A stretch of 39,803 bases of DNA from an uncultured Desulfobulbaceae bacterium (lineage in GTDB: Bacteria; Desulfobacterota; Desulfobulbia; Desulfobulbales; BM004): contig CAMYKS010000027.1 in assembly GCA_947259115.1 (NCBI GenBank), positions 1-39,803 of the forward strand, given 5' to 3'. Below the pieces are notes generated by a model. It did not search any database and had not been told where the DNA came from. It worked only from the letters and a program-made list of their open reading frames with translations. Shown piece after piece: positions 35,589 through 39,803 of this stretch. Positions within the stretch are counted from its first letter, which is position 1; each line of letters starts with the position of its first letter. The position numbers and the translations under genes were made by a program.

Positions 35589-35950
35589 AATATAAGAGCC
35601 TGGCGACAGGAGACAGGAAGCGGCAGCATACATGGGACAAAATGCTAGACTATGGAGTGCTGAAATGGTGGCGTGTTATATTTTTTAAATCAGTACGCCA
35701 TTACTCCCGCTTTCAATTTTTTTTAGTTTTTTGACTGGAAACTGGCAGGTAAAGTCAGGCGCTGACTTTTAGCCCTACGCCCTGCGCCTTATGGCCTGCG
35801 CCCTCTCTACAACAAAAGTCTCCATATTTATTTTACTTAACACCATGGATTTTTTAAAATTCATTGTTATTTTTTCAAACTCAGGATTATTGTGTACATA
35901 TTGAGCAAGGCAAGATATTTTTTTAAAAAAATTAATTATTAGGAGAAGGA
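35589..35950. other. Intergenic spacer before ssb, with hairpin
   Basis: About 360 bp with no gene. A perfect 7-bp hairpin (aaagtca/tgacttt, 35751-35769) may end transcription from the radical SAM gene, although no long T-run follows it. Next to it are direct microrepeats of gccctgcgcc type (35772-35810). The 11-mer ctggaaactgg here is also in the 3783/7935 repeats, but the match does not extend. Confidence 0.4.
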
Positions 35951-36364
35951 ATGGTTAATAAAGTCATACTCATCGGCAATCTCGGCGCAGATCCTGAAAT
36001 TCGCTATACCCAAAGTGGGGCAGCGGTTGCAAATTTACGCCTTGCAACAACTGAAACCTGGAAGAAAGAAGGTCAAAAAGAAGAGCTTACTGAGTGGCAC
36101 CGTGTTGTCACCTTCGGACGCCTGGCGGAAATATGCGGAGAATACCTGTCCAAGGGTAGTAAAGTCTACATCGAGGGCCGGATTCAGACTCGCAAGTGGC
36201 AGGACCGGGACGGTAATGACAAGTATACAACGGAGATAGTGGCAAGGGAAATGAAGATGCTGTCTCCAAAAGGTGCCGGGAATCAAGGCCAGGGCGGCGG
36301 TTACCAGGAAGAAGAACCTCCATTGCCTAGTCCGTCAACAATGGGAGATGATGTGCCGTTCTAA
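35951..36364 (+). CDS. ssb: Single-stranded DNA-binding protein
   Basis: 137 residues with an excellent Shine-Dalgarno (aggagaagga). The OB-fold shows [51 protein letters not shown] and [16 protein letters not shown] short Gly/Gln/Pro linker ends in the acidic tip GDDVPF that recruits partner proteins. It coats single-stranded DNA in replication and repair. Length is slightly below the E. coli protein because of a short linker. No paired rpsF/rpsR genes are present. Confidence 0.97.
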   Translation: MVNKVILIGNLGADPEIRYTQSGAAVANLRLATTETWKKEGQKEELTEWHRVVTFGRLAEICGEYLSKGSKVYIEGRIQTRKWQDRDGNDKYTTEIVAREMKMLSPKGAGNQGQGGGYQEEEPPLPSPSTMGDDVPF

Positions 36365-36422
36365 CTAGTGTCTGTCCAGAAATGAATTTTTTTGCCGGAG
36401 ATTAAGGATCGCGATAAAAATA

Positions 36423-36451
36423 AGCGCAGGCATATATATGATATTCCGAGC
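36423..36451 (+). repeat. Intergenic repeat unit A (29 bp)
   Basis: Starts agcgcaggc, contains atatatatg and ends ccgagc. It aligns with 36525-36553 (agcgaggc…atatatatg…ccgagc) with one compensating indel and about two changes. The spacing between units is 102 bp. Confidence 0.6.
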
Positions 36452-36524
36452 ATTATTTTTTTGCAAAAAATCATGGGATGGCTAAGCAATAATTTTGATG
36501 TACAAGAAGCAGTGTGTTTTTTGG

Positions 36525-36553
36525 AGCGAGGCTATATATATGTTATGCCGAGC
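36525..36553 (+). repeat. Intergenic repeat unit B (29 bp) with adjacent hairpin
   Basis: Second unit of the ssb-dnaJ intergenic repeat. It is followed at 36569-36599 by an inverted repeat with 7-bp perfect arms (gcgacgc/gcgtcgc), which ends 24 bp before the co-chaperone start. The whole 36365-36623 gap looks like a structured repetitive element rather than a gene. Confidence 0.55.
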
Positions 36554-36623
36554 GAACAAAAACACGATGCGACGCAGTAGATCGAACTTCTCGCGTCGCT
36601 ATTAATATTAGAGTCTGAAAGCT

Positions 36624-37544
36624 ATGGATTATTATGAAGTTCTGGGTGTCGAAAAAGGCAGTCCAGACAAGGAAATAAAAAAGGCCTACCGCAAACTGGC
36701 CATGAAATATCATCCTGATCGCAATAAAGGGGACAAGGAAGCTGAGGAGAAATTCAAGAAGCTCAGCGAGGCTTATGCCGTCCTATCCGACCCTGAAAAG
36801 CGAAAGCAGTATGATACTTACGGTGAAAGTGGATTCCAGCAGCGTTATAGCCAGGAAGATATATTTCGGGGCTTTGACCTTGGTGACATTCTTAAGGAAT
36901 TCGGCCTGGGCGGAAGGGGCGGTAGTTTCAGAGCCTCAGGAAGTCAGGGCAGCCCCTTTGAAGCATTTTTTTATCAAAGCGGCGGACCTGGTGGTGCGGG
37001 ACGTGCGGCGCAGCAGCCTGTTAAAGGCAGCGACCAAACCTATGAACTTTCGGTTTCATTATCTGAGGTTTTAAGCGGTTCGGAAAAGACCATTTCCCTG
37101 CGCCGTGAAAATAAAACGGAAAACGTTTCAGTCAAGATTCCCAAGGGCATCAAGGCGGGTCAGAAACTCAGATTGACAGGCAAGGGTTCACCATCCCCCT
37201 ATGGCGGACCTCCGGGAGATCTGTTTCTCATCATCAAAGAACAAGCGCATCCAGTTTTTACCAGGGACGGCAACAATCTGACAGTTGAACAGCGCATTCC
37301 TTTCAGCAAGGCCTGTCTGGGCTCGGAAATATCGGTAACATCACTTGATGGTAAAGAACTTAAGGTCAAGGTCCCGGCAGGAATTCAGCAGCAGTCCAAA
37401 CTGCGGCTCAAAGGCCATGGGTTACCATCCGGGCCCAAAGGCGGCCTTGGTGACATTTATGTCAGGATCGCCATTGATATCCCCAAGAAATTGACAGACG
37501 AGCAGAAGAAAATTGTCAAGGAATTGGCGGAAAAGGGGTTGTAA
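36624..37544 (+). CDS. cbpA: DnaJ-family co-chaperone lacking the zinc finger (CbpA-like)
   Basis: 306 residues. The N-terminal J domain has the HPD tripeptide at 30-32 (KYHPDRNKG) that stimulates DnaK ATPase. A Gly/Phe-rich linker ([23 protein letters not shown]) is followed directly by two beta-barrel substrate-binding domains ([64 protein letters not shown]). The four CxxCxGxG zinc repeats of DnaJ are absent, which makes it CbpA-type. It has no dnaK or grpE neighbour. Confidence 0.93.
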   Translation: MDYYEVLGVEKGSPDKEIKKAYRKLAMKYHPDRNKGDKEAEEKFKKLSEAYAVLSDPEKRKQYDTYGESGFQQRYSQEDIFRGFDLGDILKEFGLGGRGGSFRASGSQGSPFEAFFYQSGGPGGAGRAAQQPVKGSDQTYELSVSLSEVLSGSEKTISLRRENKTENVSVKIPKGIKAGQKLRLTGKGSPSPYGGPPGDLFLIIKEQAHPVFTRDGNNLTVEQRIPFSKACLGSEISVTSLDGKELKVKVPAGIQQQSKLRLKGHGLPSGPKGGLGDIYVRIAIDIPKKLTDEQKKIVKELAEKGL

Positions 37545-37549
37545 CTAAA

Positions 37550-37590
37550 GGGTTCAAGGAGTCAAGGGTCCGAGGGTTCAAGGGTTCAAA
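37550..37590. repeat. Microrepeat of gggttcaag units
   Basis: gggttcaag and variants recur at least three times in 40 bp just after the co-chaperone stop. It is typical low-complexity intergenic DNA. No function is implied. Confidence 0.45.
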
Positions 37591-37612
37591 AAAAAATATT
37601 TTCTCCACCTGA

Positions 37613-37637
37613 GGGGACAGAATTGAATTCTGTCCCC
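37613..37637. terminator. Perfect 12-bp inverted repeat between convergent genes (REP-like / bidirectional terminator)
   Basis: ggggacagaatt and aattctgtcccc pair perfectly around a single g. It sits 68 bp after the co-chaperone stop and 6 bp past the leuD stop, where both transcripts should end. The A-rich run just before it (37588-37597) is a T-run for the minus-strand transcript, as needed for leuD termination. This palindrome is also of the kind spread by REP-associated transposases, so both origins are possible. Confidence 0.6.
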
Positions 37638-37643
37638 GAAAAG

Positions 37644-38165
37644 CTAGTATTTACTGTCTGCGTAAGCCAGCCACCCTCCAGCTTTGACCAGTTCCCGGTC
37701 AAATTCATTCATGGTGAACGTTATGGAGAGACTGTTTCCCCGACCACTCTCAGCAGTAATGAGGTTCTGCTCCATGTCAATCTTTATGGTTCCATCAGTC
37801 CCTAAAGCAAAAATGGTGTCAATGTCCTCTTTTGGCAGTTCGATGGCCAGCATGCCACAGTTGAACATGTTCTGCCGGAATATCCTGGCAAAGCTCTCTG
37901 CAATAACGACGTTGATGTCGTTGACCTCGAAAACCCAGACAGCATGCTCCCGTGAAGAGCCGCAGCCGAAATTGCTTCTCGTAACAATGATGTTTCTGCC
38001 GATAATATCCTCTGCAACATTAAACCCATCCAGATGAAGATCTTCCAGAATATGGGGTTTTAATGCATTCTTTGTATTTTCAGTAAGGTATTTGGCCGGA
38101 ATAATCTCATCGGTATTGATGTCGCTTCTGTCCAGAAAAAGAGCCTGGCCGCTGAAATTTTTCAT
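37644..38165 (-). CDS. leuD: 3-isopropylmalate dehydratase small subunit
   Basis: 173 residues starting at ATG 38165 with AGGAG 7-8 nt upstream; a TTG 11 codons earlier is rejected. The swivelling domain of the aconitase family is recognisable: LDRSDINTDEIIPAKYL, GRNIIVTRSNFGCGSSREHAVW and ARIFRQNMFNCGMLAIELP. With LeuC it isomerises 2-isopropylmalate to 3-isopropylmalate in leucine synthesis; homologues also act on homoaconitate or methyl-substituted malates. It lies 52 bp downstream of leuC. Confidence 0.93.
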   Translation of the reverse strand: MKNFSGQALFLDRSDINTDEIIPAKYLTENTKNALKPHILEDLHLDGFNVAEDIIGRNIIVTRSNFGCGSSREHAVWVFEVNDINVVIAESFARIFRQNMFNCGMLAIELPKEDIDTIFALGTDGTIKIDMEQNLITAESGRGNSLSITFTMNEFDRELVKAGGWLAYADSKY

Positions 38166-38217
38166 TATTTTCTCCTGTACAGCATTACCTGTATCCAAAG
38201 TTTAAAGTCACTGCTGT

Positions 38218-39501
38218 TTAAATGTACTTGCCCGGGTCGGTAATATGGCCTGCAACTGCTGCTGCTGCTGCAGAAAGCGGGCTCATCAGGTGGACCATGC
38301 CGCCTTTTCCCATGCGTCCGTTAAAATTCCTGTTTGTCGTGGAGGCGCAGACTTCACCCTCTGCCAATACGCCGTTGCTCATACCCAGGCAGGCTCCGCA
38401 GGTCGGATTGGTGACGCAGAAACCGGCATCCATGAAAATTTTGATGATGCCCTCTTCCATGGCCTTGGAATATATGGCCGGAGTGGCAGGTGAGAGAACA
38501 CCACGGACAGTGGGAGCAATTTTCCTGTTTAGCAGAATTCTTGCCGCCTCACGCAGGTCTTCAATGCGTCCGTTGGTGCACGAACCGATATATACCTGGT
38601 CAACGGGGCTGCCTTCCATTTCAGTTACATCTTTCACTTCATCCGGTTTGTAACCGTAAGTGATCTGGGGTTTAAGATCTGATACGTCAATGTGAAGCTC
38701 TTCCGCATAGTCTGCGTCCGGGTCGGAATGCCATTTTTTAAAATCTTCAACCGCCTCGTCTATGGAAAGATGAGAATCCTGAATAAACGGCCACAGGTAT
38801 TCTGCGGTAACACGGTCAGGCATGCAGATGCCGGAGGTGCCTCCTGCCTCAATAGCCATATTGCAAAGGGTCATGCGGGATTCCATGGACATCCGGTCTA
38901 CAACAGGCCCGCTGAATTCCATGATCATATCGGTGGCGCCGTTAACGCTTATCTGCCTGATGATTTTAAGTATGACGTCCTTGGCATAGACACCATCAGG
39001 CAGTTTGCCGGTAATTGTAACTTTCATGGTATGCGGTTCTCTGAACGAGCATACTCCTTTATGTATGCCGACTTCCAGGTCAGTGGTGCCGACACCTGCG
39101 GCAAAGGCACCGAAAGCCCCGTGGGTGCAGGTATGTGAATCTCCCATGATCACCGTATACCCGGGGCGGATAAAACCTTTTTCCGGAAACAGGGCATGGC
39201 AGACACCGTTGCTGCCGATATCAAAAAAATCCTTTATGTTGTGGCGCCTGGCCCAGTCCCGCAGAATCTTGCCCTGGGTTGCTGTCTTGGAATCCTTGGC
39301 CGGTGTAACATGATCTATAACCGCCTTGATCTTGTCAGGGTCAAAAACAGTGTCCATGTTATGAGATACCAAATCGTTAATGGCGATGGGTGTGGTAATT
39401 TCATGGCACAGGACTACATCTATATCAAGTACGACATTTGTCGGAGAGGGTGTATCCCTCAGGTGCGCCGCAAAAATTTTTTCCGCAATGGTTTTTCCCA
39501 T
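38218..39501 (-). CDS. leuC: 3-isopropylmalate dehydratase large subunit (LeuC/HacA type)
   Basis: A 427-residue aconitase-family protein of the shorter LeuC type (~420 residues). MGKTIAEKIFAAHL starts at ATG 39501 with a GGAG about 11 nt upstream. The family blocks VIMGDSHTCTHGAFGAFAAGVG, YIGSCTNGRIEDL and NPTCGACLGMSNGVLAEGE carry the three cluster Cys residues of the [4Fe-4S] centre. It pairs with LeuD just downstream. No leuA or leuB is visible in the window. Confidence 0.95.
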   Translation of the reverse strand: MGKTIAEKIFAAHLRDTPSPTNVVLDIDVVLCHEITTPIAINDLVSHNMDTVFDPDKIKAVIDHVTPAKDSKTATQGKILRDWARRHNIKDFFDIGSNGVCHALFPEKGFIRPGYTVIMGDSHTCTHGAFGAFAAGVGTTDLEVGIHKGVCSFREPHTMKVTITGKLPDGVYAKDVILKIIRQISVNGATDMIMEFSGPVVDRMSMESRMTLCNMAIEAGGTSGICMPDRVTAEYLWPFIQDSHLSIDEAVEDFKKWHSDPDADYAEELHIDVSDLKPQITYGYKPDEVKDVTEMEGSPVDQVYIGSCTNGRIEDLREAARILLNRKIAPTVRGVLSPATPAIYSKAMEEGIIKIFMDAGFCVTNPTCGACLGMSNGVLAEGEVCASTTNRNFNGRMGKGGMVHLMSPLSAAAAAVAGHITDPGKYI

Positions 39502-39553
39502 GGTTTTGGTGCTCCGTCTGTTTAAAAAGTCATTAGTTTATGGTGAAACGGGT

Positions 39554-39582
39554 TTTTTAACCATCTTGAACAAGAAGGTCAA
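39554..39582 (-). promoter_or_regulatory. Candidate sigma-70 promoter for leuCD
   Basis: On the minus strand TTGACC (39577-39582) and TAAAAA (39554-39559) are separated by 17 bp, about 50 bp before the leuC start. The -35 is good; the -10 is poor. The remaining bases to 39803 contain no supportable gene, attenuator or riboswitch. Confidence 0.3.
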
Positions 39583-39803
39583 ATTAAAAATAATACCTGT
39601 GCCGGCATGACTCGTATAAAGTTTATTATCAGACAACCGGGTTTTGATCATTTTTTATTTGACGGGGGAGGGCAAGGGGAATACCATTTTCGTACAGGAG
39701 CCTATCGGGGAATTATAATCGTAACGAAAAATTGAGGAATTGAGATCAAATTTTCGGGAAATTGATGCGAATAGCAGCGCTATTTAAAGAAAATTCACGG
39801 AAA

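Noticed and set aside
35739..35752. Third copy of the 3783/7935 repeat
   Set aside because: Only the 11-mer ctggaaactgg is shared; flanks do not align.
36015..36323. Alternative-frame ORFs inside ssb and other genes
   Set aside because: Shadows of strongly supported genes with no independent evidence.

Overview
The window reads as about 40 kb of a Gram-negative, mesophile-like chromosome of moderate GC, with dense, mostly housekeeping genes at both ends and a looser accessory stretch from about 3.7 to 20.3 kb. The combination of an exosortase A/EpsI fusion, split ADP-forming acyl-CoA synthetase subunits, an SPL-family radical SAM protein, an RNase G/E, an ABC_sub_bind-type binding protein next to a hybrid kinase, and degraded REP-associated transposase sequence suggests a Desulfobacterota (former Deltaproteobacteria) genome, possibly Desulfobulbales-like. 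That placement is inference from gene families, not a database result. No rRNA, tRNA or CRISPR array was seen.

Layout. 1-3.7 kb: priA (5' end cut by the window) and a nucleotide-sugar dehydrogenase. 4.0-7.7 kb (minus strand): a periplasmic binding protein and a hybrid histidine kinase in one operon, bracketed by two nearly identical 43-45 bp direct repeats (3783 and 7935). 8.4-16.2 kb: a four-gene cassette of unrecognised function (a metzincin-like metallopeptidase with a Trp/Cys-rich hydrophobic region, a small two-helix membrane protein, a 722-residue protein with a papain/transglutaminase-like Cys-His pair, and a 1068-residue protein with a tail-fibre-like beta segment near its C-terminus), bracketed by two related ~62 bp repeats (8446 and 16153). 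16.3-18.4 kb: a lipoprotein and a secreted HEVGH metallopeptidase, translationally adjacent. 18.9-19.7 kb: a PhnD-like binding protein, followed by about 230 bp packed with small hairpins. 20.3-21.9 kb: an isolated exosortase A/EpsI fusion.

22-39.8 kb is more ordinary: a glycine-zipper lipoprotein, hrpB helicase, a DEDDh exonuclease, a B12-type radical SAM protein, a decayed REP-associated tyrosine transposase, an acyl-CoA synthetase (ADP-forming) alpha/beta pair, a membrane-anchored M23 peptidase with RNase G (minus strand), a glycosyltransferase overlapping an SPL-family radical SAM gene, ssb, a CbpA/DnaJ-like co-chaperone, and leuC-leuD on the minus strand, ending at a perfect 12-bp-arm palindrome shared with the convergent co-chaperone gene.

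The best candidate for an undescribed system is the 8.4-18.4 kb stretch. Two separate HExxH peptidases, a possible cysteine peptidase/transglutaminase and a very large uncharacterised protein lie next to each other, with repeats of one family upstream of each block. I cannot name the system. It lacks sheath, tube, ATPase or secretin genes, so it is not a recognisable secretion or contractile machine within this window.
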